Assembly: GCF_000719345.1 (NCBI RefSeq) | Contig: NZ_JOFX01000007.1 | Coordinates: 124,001-188,000 of the forward strand | Source: Streptomyces sp. NRRL F-2664 | GTDB lineage: Bacteria; Actinomycetota; Actinomycetes; Streptomycetales; Streptomycetaceae | Length of the DNA stretch: 64,000 nucleotides | Direction of reading: 5' to 3' | Program-made: the position numbers and the translations under genes | Shown here: piece by piece, positions 8,646 through 16,903 of the stretch | Numbering within the stretch: position 1 is the first letter of the stretch | Layout of the letters: each line of letters starts with the position of its first letter | The notes under the pieces: generated by a model | The model's input: only the letters and a program-made list of their open reading frames with translations | Told to the model about the DNA's origin: nothing | Databases searched by the model: none

Positions 8646-8739
8646 CTCGCGCCCCCCGTCGTGGAGTGTCTCTGCTCCGGATCGCTTGTGCGTTGAGAAG
8701 AAGATTGCCCGGCCGACTTAACCGGGGTGTCCGTCGACT

Positions 8740-8755
8740 GTCACAGCACTGTCAC
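8740..8755. promoter_or_regulatory. AfsQ1 box between sigQ and afsQ1
   Basis: GTCAC-agcact-GTCAC exactly fits the published AfsQ1 consensus GTnAC-n6-GTnAC. It is about 95 bp upstream of sigQ and 92 bp upstream of afsQ1, so it could serve activation of sigQ and autoregulation. Confidence 0.8.
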
Positions 8756-8846
8756 AGCGACCATCGGGAGGATCCCGGCGGACTCCCCCGCGATCCGGTC
8801 GACCTGACGGTCGAACTCCCGACGGGCTATGGGACAGAATGAGCCC

Positions 8847-9524
8847 GTGCCTTTCCTGTTGCTGATCGAGGACGACGACGCCATCCGCACGGCCCTCGAA
8901 CTCTCCCTGTCACGCCAGGGCCACCGTGTGGCCACCGCGGCGACGGGCGAGGACGGCCTGAAGCTGCTCCGCGAGCAGCGGCCGGATCTGATCGTGCTGG
9001 ACGTGATGCTGCCCGGGATCGACGGCTTCGAGGTGTGCCGGCGGATCCGCCGCACCGACCAGCTGCCGATCATCCTGCTCACCGCACGCAGCGACGACAT
9101 CGACGTCGTCGTCGGCCTGGAGTCCGGGGCCGACGACTACGTCGTCAAGCCCGTGCAGGGGCGCGTCCTCGACGCCCGCATCCGGGCCGTACTGCGCCGC
9201 GGGGAGCGCGAGTCGAGCGACTCGGCGAGCTTCGGCTCCCTCGTCATCGACCGGGCCGCCATGACGGTGACGAAGAACGGGGAGGACCTGCAACTCACCC
9301 CGACCGAGCTGCGGCTGCTCCTGGAACTGAGCCGCCGGCCCGGCCAGGCCCTCTCCCGCCAGCAGCTGCTGCGGCTGGTCTGGGAGCACGACTACCTGGG
9401 CGACTCGCGGCTCGTCGACGCCTGCGTCCAGCGGCTGCGCGCCAAGGTCGAGGACGTGCCCTCCTCGCCCACCCTGATCCGTACGGTCCGGGGCGTCGGA
9501 TACCGCCTGGACTCCCCGCAGTGA
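8847..9524 (+). CDS. afsQ1: Two-component response regulator AfsQ1
   Basis: A 225-aa OmpR-type regulator starting MPFLLLIEDDDAIRTALEL. The acidic pocket is D9-D10 and the phosphoacceptor is D52 (LIVLDVMLPG). TAR and the PVQ lysine region follow, and the C-terminal winged helix ends IRTVRGVGYRL. The sequence is almost the same as S. coelicolor AfsQ1, which responds to nitrogen signals such as glutamate and controls antibiotic and nitrogen genes. I use GTG 8847, which gives the family N-terminus; an ATG 18 bp upstream is in frame. The kinase gene overlaps its stop codon. It could influence the lipolanthine-like cluster 12 kb away, but no site was seen there. Confidence 0.95.
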   Translation: MPFLLLIEDDDAIRTALELSLSRQGHRVATAATGEDGLKLLREQRPDLIVLDVMLPGIDGFEVCRRIRRTDQLPIILLTARSDDIDVVVGLESGADDYVVKPVQGRVLDARIRAVLRRGERESSDSASFGSLVIDRAAMTVTKNGEDLQLTPTELRLLLELSRRPGQALSRQQLLRLVWEHDYLGDSRLVDACVQRLRAKVEDVPSSPTLIRTVRGVGYRLDSPQ

Positions 9525-11008
9525 TCCGGTCGTTGCTCGCGGGCCGGCGCTGGACCAGCCTGCGGCTGCGGCTCCTCGTGGTCTTCGCCCTGGTCGCCCT
9601 CACGGCCGCCGTGTCCGCGTCGGGGATCGCATACTGGCTCAACCGCGAGGCCGTTCTCACCCGCGTCCAGGAGGCAGCCCTCGGCGACTTCCGGCAGGAG
9701 ATGCAGAACCGTGCAGCCGCCCTGCCCGTCGACCCGACACCGGAGGAACTGCAGCGCACCGCAGAGCTCATGGCGGGCAGCAGTCCCGGCTACAGCGTGC
9801 TCCTCGTCCAGGAGGGCAAGGACGACCGGCAGATCTACGGCGCGGCCGGACCCGACAGCTTCCGCCTCACGGACGTGCCCAAGTCCCTGCAGAACGCGGT
9901 CAACGACCGGCAGAGGACGACGACCGCCAACGACGCCGAATACCACGTGTACTGGCAGCGGACGAAGCCGCGCGGCCACCCGTACCTGGTCGGCGGCACC
10001 CGGATCGTCGGCGGCGGCCCGACCGGCTACATGTACAAGTCCCTCGCCCAGGAGCGGGACGACCTGAACGCGCTCGCCTGGTCCCTGACGATCGCGACGA
10101 TCCTCGCCCTGCTCGGCTCCGCGCTCCTCGCGCAGGCCGCCGCCCGCACCGTGCTCAAGCCCGTACAGCGGCTCGGGGACGCCGCACGGCGGCTCGGCGA
10201 GGGCGAACTCGACCACCGGCTCGACGTGTCGGGCACGGACGAACTCGCCGACCTGTCGCACACCTTCAACAAGACGGCCGAGGCGCTGGAGAAGAAGGTC
10301 GCCGACATGAGCGCGCGGGAGGAGGCCAGCCGGCGCTTCGTCGCGGACATGTCGCACGAACTGCGCACCCCGCTGACGGCCCTGACGGCGGTCGCCGAGG
10401 TGCTGGAGGAGGAGGTCGAGGACCTCGACCCGATGATCGCCCCGGCGGTCGGGCTGGTGGTCAGCGAGACCCGCAGGCTGAACGTCCTGGTCGAGAACCT
10501 GATGGAGGTCACCCGCTTCGACGCCGGCACCGCCAAGCTGGTCCTGGACGACGTCAACGTCGCCGACCAGGTCACGGCCTGCATCGACGCCCGGGCCTGG
10601 CTCGACGCGGTCGAACTCGACGCCGAACGCGACATCGTCGCGCGGCTCGACCCCCGCCGCCTCGACGTCATCCTGGCCAACCTGATCGGCAACGCCCTCA
10701 AGCACGGCGGCTCGCCGGTGCGGGTGTCGGTCACGGTGGAGGGGGACTGGCTGGTGATCGCCGTCCAGGACAACGGGCCGGGCATTCCCGAGGAGGTCCT
10801 GCCGCACGTCTTCGATCGCTTCTACAAGGCGAGCGCGTCCCGGCCGAAGTCGGACGGCAGCGGGCTCGGCCTGTCCATCGCTGTGGAGAACGCGCACATC
10901 CACGGCGGTGACATCACGGCCGCCAATGTGCCGGGCGGCGGGGCGCTGTTCACCCTGCGGCTGCCGATGGACGTACGAAAGGCGATCAGTGGTGATCCGG
11001 ATGCGTAG
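9521..11008 (+). CDS. afsQ2: Sensor histidine kinase AfsQ2
   Basis: A 495-aa membrane kinase starting at a GTG that overlaps the afsQ1 stop (GTGA). It has one N-terminal membrane helix (LLVVFALVALTAAVSAS), an extracytoplasmic sensor of about 130 residues and a second helix (LTIATILALLGSALLAQAAA). A HAMP domain follows, then the H-box with H279 in FVADMSHELRTPLTAL. The N, G1 and G2 boxes (NLIGNALKHGG, VQDNGPGIPEEV, GSGLGLSIA) are intact. It should phosphorylate AfsQ1 at D52. The sensor region carries no recognised named domain. Confidence 0.94.
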   Translation: MIRSLLAGRRWTSLRLRLLVVFALVALTAAVSASGIAYWLNREAVLTRVQEAALGDFRQEMQNRAAALPVDPTPEELQRTAELMAGSSPGYSVLLVQEGKDDRQIYGAAGPDSFRLTDVPKSLQNAVNDRQRTTTANDAEYHVYWQRTKPRGHPYLVGGTRIVGGGPTGYMYKSLAQERDDLNALAWSLTIATILALLGSALLAQAAARTVLKPVQRLGDAARRLGEGELDHRLDVSGTDELADLSHTFNKTAEALEKKVADMSAREEASRRFVADMSHELRTPLTALTAVAEVLEEEVEDLDPMIAPAVGLVVSETRRLNVLVENLMEVTRFDAGTAKLVLDDVNVADQVTACIDARAWLDAVELDAERDIVARLDPRRLDVILANLIGNALKHGGSPVRVSVTVEGDWLVIAVQDNGPGIPEEVLPHVFDRFYKASASRPKSDGSGLGLSIAVENAHIHGGDITAANVPGGGALFTLRLPMDVRKAISGDPDA

Positions 11009-11648
11009 GGCCCTGCCGGCGGTGCCGGCCGTACTGGTCCCGCTCGTCGGGATCGCGCTGCTCGCGACGTCGGGCTGCGGGATCCGGGCGACGACCGTGC
11101 CGGTGGACGTGGGCGCGGCACCGTCGCGGGTCTCGTGCGACACCCCGGCGCAGCCGGGCGGGCAGAGCGGGGCGCCCGGCTTCCCGGCCACGGTGGAGCT
11201 GGTCTGCGGCTCGCAGCTGGTGGGCGTCGAGCGGATGGTCCCGATGCCGGAGAAGGGCACCGTACGGGATCCCGCCGCGCAGGCCGCGCAGGCGCTGCTG
11301 GAGGCGCTGGAGCGGACGCCGAGCGCGGAGGAGCGGGACGCCGGCTTCACGACCGGGGTGCCGGCGGGGCTGACGGCGGGCGCGCCGCGGCCGGGCGACC
11401 CGGCGGGGACGGTGCGGCTGAGCCGCAAGCCGGAGGATCTGCCGCCGGTGGCGCTGTCGCAGATCGTGTGCACGATGGCGGGCAGTGAGGCGGTGTCCGC
11501 CGGGCCGGGGCCGGTGGTGCTGGGCGGGCCGGATGCGGATCCGCCGCGGGCGTGGGAGTGCACCGACGTGGTCCGCTCCCGGCCGGAGTCGGTCCCCACG
11601 CTGGGCGAAATCGTCCGCCCGACCCCGTCTCCCTCGCCGGCCCCCTGA
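10989..11648 (+). CDS. Lipoprotein encoded with afsQ1-afsQ2
   Basis: A 219-aa protein. I chose GTG 10989 because AAAGG at 10978-10982 gives a 6-nt spacer; the gene then overlaps the end of afsQ2 by 20 bp. The signal ends in the lipobox-like LATSGCG, so the protein is predicted to be lipidated outside the membrane. Three further conserved cysteines (SCDTP, ELVCGS, QIVCTM) and WECTD suggest disulfides. A lipoprotein gene is the third gene of the afsQ operon in S. coelicolor as I remember it. It may sense or modulate AfsQ2, but this is only inferred from linkage. Confidence 0.75.
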   Translation: MVIRMRRALPAVPAVLVPLVGIALLATSGCGIRATTVPVDVGAAPSRVSCDTPAQPGGQSGAPGFPATVELVCGSQLVGVERMVPMPEKGTVRDPAAQAAQALLEALERTPSAEERDAGFTTGVPAGLTAGAPRPGDPAGTVRLSRKPEDLPPVALSQIVCTMAGSEAVSAGPGPVVLGGPDADPPRAWECTDVVRSRPESVPTLGEIVRPTPSPSPAP

Positions 11649-11733
11649 GGTCCGCGGGGCGGCTCGGGCCGCGGGGTGGGACGCCCCGGGCTCGCACGCA
11701 TGCCCGCTGCCGTTGCGGGGGCTTCGCCCCCAG

Positions 11734-11804
11734 GCCTCAAGCGCCGGCGGGGCTGGATCGGGGCTCCGCGCCTCGACCGTCGGCGGGGCTGGATTGGGCT
11801 CCGC
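11734..11804. repeat. Tandem pair of the dispersed Streptomyces intergenic repeat
   Basis: Two copies of a 36-bp unit (11734-11769 and 11770-11804) read GCCTCAAGCGCCGGCGGGG-type then CTGGAT and GGGCTCCGC. This sequence family is scattered in intergenic spaces of many Streptomyces genomes. With two terminator hairpins it fills the 360-bp gap 11649-12008. I see no gene in that gap. Confidence 0.55.
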
Positions 11805-11919
11805 CCGCGGGCGTCCGCGTCGGCGGGCTGTCGTTCAGCCTGTCCGGCGTTCGAGGACCGGGGGCGGGCGGAGCCGGGAGACGGGCGGGGAGAAGGCTTC
11901 GTGGAGCGGGCCGGGTACG

Positions 11920-12001
11920 CCGACGGCCCCCTGAGCCGGGGCTCAGGGGACCGTCGGAGAAGGGTCCGCAGGCCGGCCCGGTCGGACGGGACCGGGCCGG
12001 C
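11920..12001 (-). terminator. Double hairpin downstream of the phosphosugar mutase gene
   Basis: The first hairpin pairs 11920-11937 with 11940-11957 (17 of 18 bp). The second pairs 11972-11983 with 11990-12001 (12 bp perfect, 6-nt loop) and lies 7 bp after the mutase stop. They can serve the mutase on the minus strand and the afsQ operon on the plus strand. Confidence 0.75.
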
Positions 12002-12008
12002 GGCTCCG

Positions 12009-13655
12009 CTAGAGGCCCATGGCCGCCGCCAGGTCCTTCTTGATCGCGTCCAGGACTTCCTGGCCGGTCACCCGGGCCGCCGCGAGGTCCGAGGCCTCGG
12101 CCACCGGGACCACGACCTCCAGGTAGCACTTCAGCTTCGGCTCGGTGCCCGACGGGCGGCAGATGACCCGCGCCCGGTACGCGCCGTCGAGGTAGTACCG
12201 CAGGCCGTCCGTCGGCGGCAGCGACTCCGTGCCCTGCGTGAGGTCCTCCGCCGAGACCACCCGCAGCCCCGCCAGCGAGGCCGGCGGCTCCGCGCGCAGC
12301 CGCGCCATGGCGTCGGCGATGACCGACAGGTCCGAGACGCGGACCGACAGCTGGTCGGTGGCGTGCAGGCCGTGGGCCATCGCCAGGTCGTCCAGCAGGT
12401 CGTTCAGGGTCCGGCCCTGCTCCTTGAGCTCGGAGGCCAGTTCGGCGACCAGAAGGGCCGCCGTCACGCCGTCCTTGTCGCGGACGCCCTCGGGGTCCAC
12501 GCAGTAGCCGAGCGCCTCCTCGTAGCCGTAGCGCAGGCCCTGGACGCGGGCGATCCACTTGAAGCCCGTGAGGGTCTCCTCGTGGCCGACGCCCGCCGCC
12601 TGCGCGATCCGGCCCAGCAGGCTGGAGGAGACGATGGACTCGGCGAAGACACCGGTCGCGCCCTTGTGGACGAGGTGCGCCGCGAGCAGCGCGCCGACCT
12701 CGTCACCGCGCAGCATCCGCCAGCCGTCCGCGGTGGGGACCGCCACCGCGCACCGGTCGGCGTCGGGGTCGTTCGCGATCACGATGTCCGGCCGGACCTC
12801 GGCGGCCCGGGCGAAGGCCAGGTCCATCGCGCCCGGCTCCTCCGGGTTGGGGAACGCCACCGTCGGGAAGGCCGGGTCCGGTTCGGCCTGCTCGGCGACC
12901 AGGACCGGCTCCGGGAAGCCGTGCCGGGCGAAGGCAGCCATCACCACGTCCTTGCCGACGCCGTGCATGGCCGTGTAGACGGTCCGCACGCCCCGGGGCG
13001 AGCCGGGGGTCAGGACGGCGTCCGTACGGGCCAGGTAGGCCTCCAGGACCTCGTCGCCGAGCTCCTCCCAGCCGGACTCCGGGCGGGGGACCGAGGCGAG
13101 CGTGTCGACGCGGGCGATCTCCGCCGCGATCTCCGTGTCGGCGGGGGAGACGATCTGCGAGCCGTCGCCGAGGTAGACCTTGTAGCCGTTGTCCCGGGGA
13201 GGGTTGTGGCTCGCGGTGACCTCGACGCCGGCGACGGCGCCCAGGTGCCTTATGGCGTACGCGAGGACGGGCGTGGGCAGCGGGCGGGGCAGGACGGCCG
13301 CGCGCAGGCCGGCGCCGGTCATGACGGCCGCGGTGTCGCGGGCGAAGTCCGCCGACTTGTAGCGGGCGTCGTAGCCGACGACGACCAGGCCGCCGGCGTG
13401 CCCCTGGGCCTTGAGGTGGGCCGCGAGGCCCGCCGCGGCCCGGATGACCACGCTGCGGTTCATCCGCATCGGGCCCGCACCGATCTCACCGCGCAGTCCG
13501 GCGGTGCCGAACTGGAGGGTGCCGGAGAAGCGGGCGGTGAGCTCCGCCGTGTCGCCCGCCGCGATGAGCGCTTCGAGCTCGGCCGCGGTCTCCGGGTCGG
13601 GGTCCTCCGCCAGCCAGGCCTGCGCCCGGGTGATCAGATCGTCCTGTTCCTGCAC
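12009..13655 (-). CDS. Phosphoglucomutase/phosphomannomutase family enzyme
   Basis: A 548-aa alpha-D-phosphohexomutase. The phosphoserine loop is VTASHNPPRDNGYKVY, the metal loop is IANDPDADRCAV, and the sugar-specificity loop contains the GYEEALGYC pattern of the family. The phosphate-binding loop near the end is CRPSGTEPKLKCYLEV. It interconverts hexose (or pentose) 1- and 6(5)-phosphates. It lies 34 bp downstream of the purine nucleoside phosphorylase gene on the same strand. A phosphopentomutase-like role on (deoxy)ribose-1-phosphate would complete the deoxynucleoside route to deoC, as PGM/PMM-family proteins can act on pentose phosphates. That role is inferred. Confidence 0.88.
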   Translation of the reverse strand: MQEQDDLITRAQAWLAEDPDPETAAELEALIAAGDTAELTARFSGTLQFGTAGLRGEIGAGPMRMNRSVVIRAAAGLAAHLKAQGHAGGLVVVGYDARYKSADFARDTAAVMTGAGLRAAVLPRPLPTPVLAYAIRHLGAVAGVEVTASHNPPRDNGYKVYLGDGSQIVSPADTEIAAEIARVDTLASVPRPESGWEELGDEVLEAYLARTDAVLTPGSPRGVRTVYTAMHGVGKDVVMAAFARHGFPEPVLVAEQAEPDPAFPTVAFPNPEEPGAMDLAFARAAEVRPDIVIANDPDADRCAVAVPTADGWRMLRGDEVGALLAAHLVHKGATGVFAESIVSSSLLGRIAQAAGVGHEETLTGFKWIARVQGLRYGYEEALGYCVDPEGVRDKDGVTAALLVAELASELKEQGRTLNDLLDDLAMAHGLHATDQLSVRVSDLSVIADAMARLRAEPPASLAGLRVVSAEDLTQGTESLPPTDGLRYYLDGAYRARVICRPSGTEPKLKCYLEVVVPVAEASDLAAARVTGQEVLDAIKKDLAAAMGL

Positions 13656-13689
13656 TACTTCCGCCTTACCTCTCGTACGGTCCCGGGCC

Positions 13690-14496
13690 TCAGATGCGGG
13701 CGAGGACCTGGGTCAGCAGCTTGCCCATGCGCGCGGCCGAGTCCCGGCCGGCCTGGAGGACCTCTTCGTGGTTGAGGGGCTCACCGGAGATGCCCGCCGC
13801 GAGGTTCGTGACCAGGGAGATGCCGAGCACCTCGGCGCCGGCCTCGCGGGCGGCGATGGCCTCCAGCACGGTGGACATGCCGACGAGGTCGGCGCCCATC
13901 ACGCGGATCATGTTGATCTCGGCCGGGGTCTCGTAGTGCGGCCCGGGGAACTGCACGTACACGCCCTCCTCCAGGGAGGGGTCGATCTCCTTGCAGAGCG
14001 CGCGCAGCTGGGGCGAGTAGAGGTTCGTGAGGTCCACGAAGTTCGCGCCGATGATCGGCGAGGTGGCCGTCATGTTGATGTGGTCGCTGATCAGGACCGG
14101 CTGGCCGGGCTGCATGCCCTCGCGCAGACCGCCGCAGCCGTTGGTCAGCACGACGGTCTTGCAGCCCGCGGCGACGGCGGTGCGGACACCGTGGGCGACG
14201 GCGGCGACGCCGCGGCCCTCGTAGTAGTGGGTGCGGCCGAGGAAGACCAGCGCGCGCTTGTCGCCGATCTTGTACGAGCGGACCTTGCCGCCGTGTCCTT
14301 CGACGGCGGCCGGCGGGAAGCCGGGCAGCTCGGTGACGAGGAACTCGGCCTCGGGGGCGCCCAGGGCCTCGGCGGCGGGGGCCCAGCCGGAGCCCATGAC
14401 GAGGGCGACATCGTGGGTCTCGGCGCCGGTGAGCTCGCGCAGGCGGGCGGCTGCGGCGTCGGCGGCGGCGGTGGGATCGGTAACAGATGCGTTCAC
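13690..14496 (-). CDS. punA: Purine nucleoside phosphorylase
   Basis: A 268-aa trimeric-type [13 protein letters not shown] forms the phosphate loop, GRTHYYEG the next block, and [32 protein letters not shown] the family signature with the base-binding Glu and Met. It cleaves (deoxy)inosine and (deoxy)guanosine with phosphate to base plus (deoxy)ribose-1-phosphate in the cytoplasm. It starts at GTG 14496 and is followed by a phosphosugar mutase. Upstream lies the same 12-bp palindrome as before deoC, so the two loci are probably co-repressed. Confidence 0.95.
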   Translation of the reverse strand: MNASVTDPTAAADAAAARLRELTGAETHDVALVMGSGWAPAAEALGAPEAEFLVTELPGFPPAAVEGHGGKVRSYKIGDKRALVFLGRTHYYEGRGVAAVAHGVRTAVAAGCKTVVLTNGCGGLREGMQPGQPVLISDHINMTATSPIIGANFVDLTNLYSPQLRALCKEIDPSLEEGVYVQFPGPHYETPAEINMIRVMGADLVGMSTVLEAIAAREAGAEVLGISLVTNLAAGISGEPLNHEEVLQAGRDSAARMGKLLTQVLARI

Positions 14497-14521
14497 GCAG
14501 ACGAGCGTAGCCGCTCATTGC

Positions 14522-14533
14522 CTACGCGCGTAG
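14522..14533. promoter_or_regulatory. Perfect 12-bp palindrome before punA (candidate operator)
   Basis: CTACGCGCGTAG lies 25 bases before the punA GTG and is identical to the site at 3219-3230 before deoC. Between it and the start codon a TACGCT could act as a -10 element. Confidence 0.7.
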
Positions 14534-14652
14534 ATGGCGCAGCTCACGATGCTCGGATCGTTGTCTTGTCGTTTCCGACCATATGTCCGTCGCCACCCAC
14601 CGTGACCTGGAGGTGACCGGTCCTCCGCGTGCGCGGGACCCGGCAGGGGGCA

Positions 14653-15090
14653 TCAGCAGGGGCGCTTGCGCAGCTCCATCACGTAGTCGTGCGGGGCGCC
14701 CGCGGACTCGGCCGCGTCGGCGATCTCGCCCAGGTAGCGCGCCGAGGGGAGGCCGCCCTCGTAGCCGTTGAGGACGTAGCACCAGGCGGCCTCGTCGCCG
14801 TCCAGCGTGTGCACCCGGATCCGCATGCGCCGGTAGATGTCGAGCCCGACGCCCTCCCAGCGGTCCATCGAGTCCTCGTCCAGGGGGGCGATGTCGTACA
14901 GGGCGACGAAGACCTGGTGGCGCGGGGCCTCGACGATCGTCGCGAGGGAACCCTCCCAGCCCATCTGCTCGCCGCCGAACGTCAGCCGCCAGTCGTTGAT
15001 CCAGCCCGTGCCGCGCAGCGGCGAATGGGGAGCGCGGCGCGTCATCAGCCGCGGGTCGAGGTTGCCGGCGTACGCGGCGTAGAGCGACAT
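14653..15090 (-). CDS. Gamma-glutamylcyclotransferase-like protein
   Basis: A 145-aa protein of the GGCT-like fold. It begins MSLYAAYAGNLDPRLM (the substrate loop, normally YGSN) and has MDRWEGVGLDIYRRMRIRV, with the glutamate-containing centre near E78, and a C-terminal YLGEIADAAESAG. Enzymes of this fold split gamma-glutamyl amino acids or amides to 5-oxoproline. This actinobacterial subfamily has not been tied to a substrate as far as I know. It is divergent from the LpdA-type gene. Confidence 0.75.
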   Translation of the reverse strand: MSLYAAYAGNLDPRLMTRRAPHSPLRGTGWINDWRLTFGGEQMGWEGSLATIVEAPRHQVFVALYDIAPLDEDSMDRWEGVGLDIYRRMRIRVHTLDGDEAAWCYVLNGYEGGLPSARYLGEIADAAESAGAPHDYVMELRKRPC

Positions 15091-15288
15091 GAGGTCGAGG
15101 GTACGGGAGGGGCGGCCGGGGACGTGTGCCAGGCAGGGCTGCACCCGGACGGAGTCCCCGGCGGGGACCGGGCGCGAAGCACCTCGGAGCGTGCGGGACA
15201 ATGGAGCACGGAATGCATCCCCCGGGGAGACCCCCCGGACCGCCGGCCGGGGCGGCAGCCGGCCGGGTAGACGTGAGGCGGACTTTTC

Positions 15289-16728
15289 GTGACCCGGATC
15301 GTGATCATCGGCGGCGGACCCGGCGGGTATGAGGCGGCGCTGGTCGGCGCCCAGCTCGGTGCGGAGGTGACCGTCGTGGACTGCGACGGTCTGGGCGGGG
15401 CGTCGGTCCTCACCGACTGCGTGCCGTCCAAGACCCTGATCGCGACCGCCGAGGTGATGACCACCTTCGACTCCTCCTACGAGGAGCTGGGGATCATCGT
15501 CGCCGACGACACCCCGCACATCGAGCAGGCGGCGCGCGTGGTCGGCGTGGACCTCGGCAAGGTCAACCGACGCGTGAAGCGCCTGGCGCTCGCCCAGTCG
15601 CACGACATCACCGCCTCCGTCACCCGGGCCGGCGCCAAGGTCATGCGCGGCCGCGGCAAGCTGGGCGGCCCGCAGGGCATCGACGGCACCCGGGACGTCA
15701 TCGTCACCGCCGCCGACGGCACCGAGACGATCCTCACGGCGGACGCCGTCCTCATCGCCACCGGCGGCACCCCGCGCGAGATCCCCGACGCCCAGCCCGA
15801 CGGCGAGCGCATCCTGAACTGGACGCAGGTCTACGACCTGGAGGAGCTCCCCGAGGAGCTCATCGTGGTCGGCTCCGGCGTGACCGGTGCCGAGTTCGCC
15901 GGCGCGTACCAGGCACTGGGCTCCCGGGTGACCCTGGTGTCCTCCCGCGACCGCGTCCTGCCGGGCGAGGACCCCGACGCCGCCGCCGTCCTGGAGGACG
16001 TCTTCCGGCGCCGCGGGATGAACGTGGTGGGGCGCTCGCGCGCCGAGTCGGCCAAGCGGGTCGGCGACCGGGTCGAGGTCACCCTCTCGGACGGCCGGGT
16101 GCTGACCGGCAGCCACTGCCTGATGGCGGTCGGCGCGATCCCGAACACGCGGAACATGAACCTGGAGGAGTCCGGCGTCCGGCTCAAGGACTCCGGGCAC
16201 ATCTGGACCGACAAGGTCTCGCGCACCACCGCGCCCGGCGTGTACGCCGCCGGTGACGTCACCGGCGTCTTCGCGCTCGCGTCCGTCGCGGCCATGCAGG
16301 GCCGCATCGCGATGTACCACTTCCTCGGCGACGCGGTGGCTCCGCTGAACCTCAAGACGGTGTCCTCGAACGTCTTCACCGACCCCGAGATCGCCACCGT
16401 CGGCTACACCCAGGCGGACGTGGACGCCGGCAAGATCGACGCCCGCGTCGTGAAGCTCCCCCTGCTGCGCAACCCGCGCGCCAAGATGCAGGGCATCAGG
16501 GACGGCTTCGTGAAGATGTTCTGCCGCCCCGGCACCGGCATCGTGGTGGGCGGTGTGGTCGTGTCGCCGCGCGCGAGCGAACTCATCCACCCGATCTCGA
16601 TCGCCGTCGACAACAATCTGACGGTCGAGCAGATCGCAAACGCGTTCACGGTGTACCCCTCGCTGTCGGGATCGATCGCCGAGGTGGCCCGGCAGCTGCA
16701 CACCCGGAAGGCCGGCGGCGAGGCGTAG
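15289..16728 (+). CDS. LpdA-type NAD(P)H:quinone dehydrogenase (flavoprotein disulfide reductase family)
   Basis: A 479-aa protein starting at GTG 15289. It has an FAD site (IVIIGGGPGGYEAALVG), an NAD site (VVGSGVTGAEFAGAY), the second FAD contact GVYAAGDVTG and a dimerisation domain. The redox loop reads GGASVLTDCVPSK, with only one cysteine (C44) where lipoamide dehydrogenases have Cys-x4-Cys. That is the arrangement of M. tuberculosis LpdA (Rv3303c), which reduces quinones and not lipoamide. So, despite the family name, dihydrolipoamide dehydrogenase activity is not expected. Confidence 0.88.
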   Translation: MTRIVIIGGGPGGYEAALVGAQLGAEVTVVDCDGLGGASVLTDCVPSKTLIATAEVMTTFDSSYEELGIIVADDTPHIEQAARVVGVDLGKVNRRVKRLALAQSHDITASVTRAGAKVMRGRGKLGGPQGIDGTRDVIVTAADGTETILTADAVLIATGGTPREIPDAQPDGERILNWTQVYDLEELPEELIVVGSGVTGAEFAGAYQALGSRVTLVSSRDRVLPGEDPDAAAVLEDVFRRRGMNVVGRSRAESAKRVGDRVEVTLSDGRVLTGSHCLMAVGAIPNTRNMNLEESGVRLKDSGHIWTDKVSRTTAPGVYAAGDVTGVFALASVAAMQGRIAMYHFLGDAVAPLNLKTVSSNVFTDPEIATVGYTQADVDAGKIDARVVKLPLLRNPRAKMQGIRDGFVKMFCRPGTGIVVGGVVVSPRASELIHPISIAVDNNLTVEQIANAFTVYPSLSGSIAEVARQLHTRKAGGEA

Positions 16729-16903
16729 GCGCGGCCAACCTCCTTACCACATAGGGGATTTGGGACGGGGCGCGGTCGCGTGGCGAGACGTTCACCCAAG
16801 TATCGGGTTGCGTATACCACTAGTCGCCCCGCCTGATGGACAACTTCGGTATTCCGGCGCAAAGAGCTGAAAGCAGACGGTCGTTGGGGTTACTGTCAGT
16901 TTC

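Noticed and set aside
9392..11740. A 782-aa minus-strand frame opposite afsQ2 and the lipoprotein gene
   Set aside because: Shadow of afsQ2; Arg/Gly/Asp-rich without motifs.
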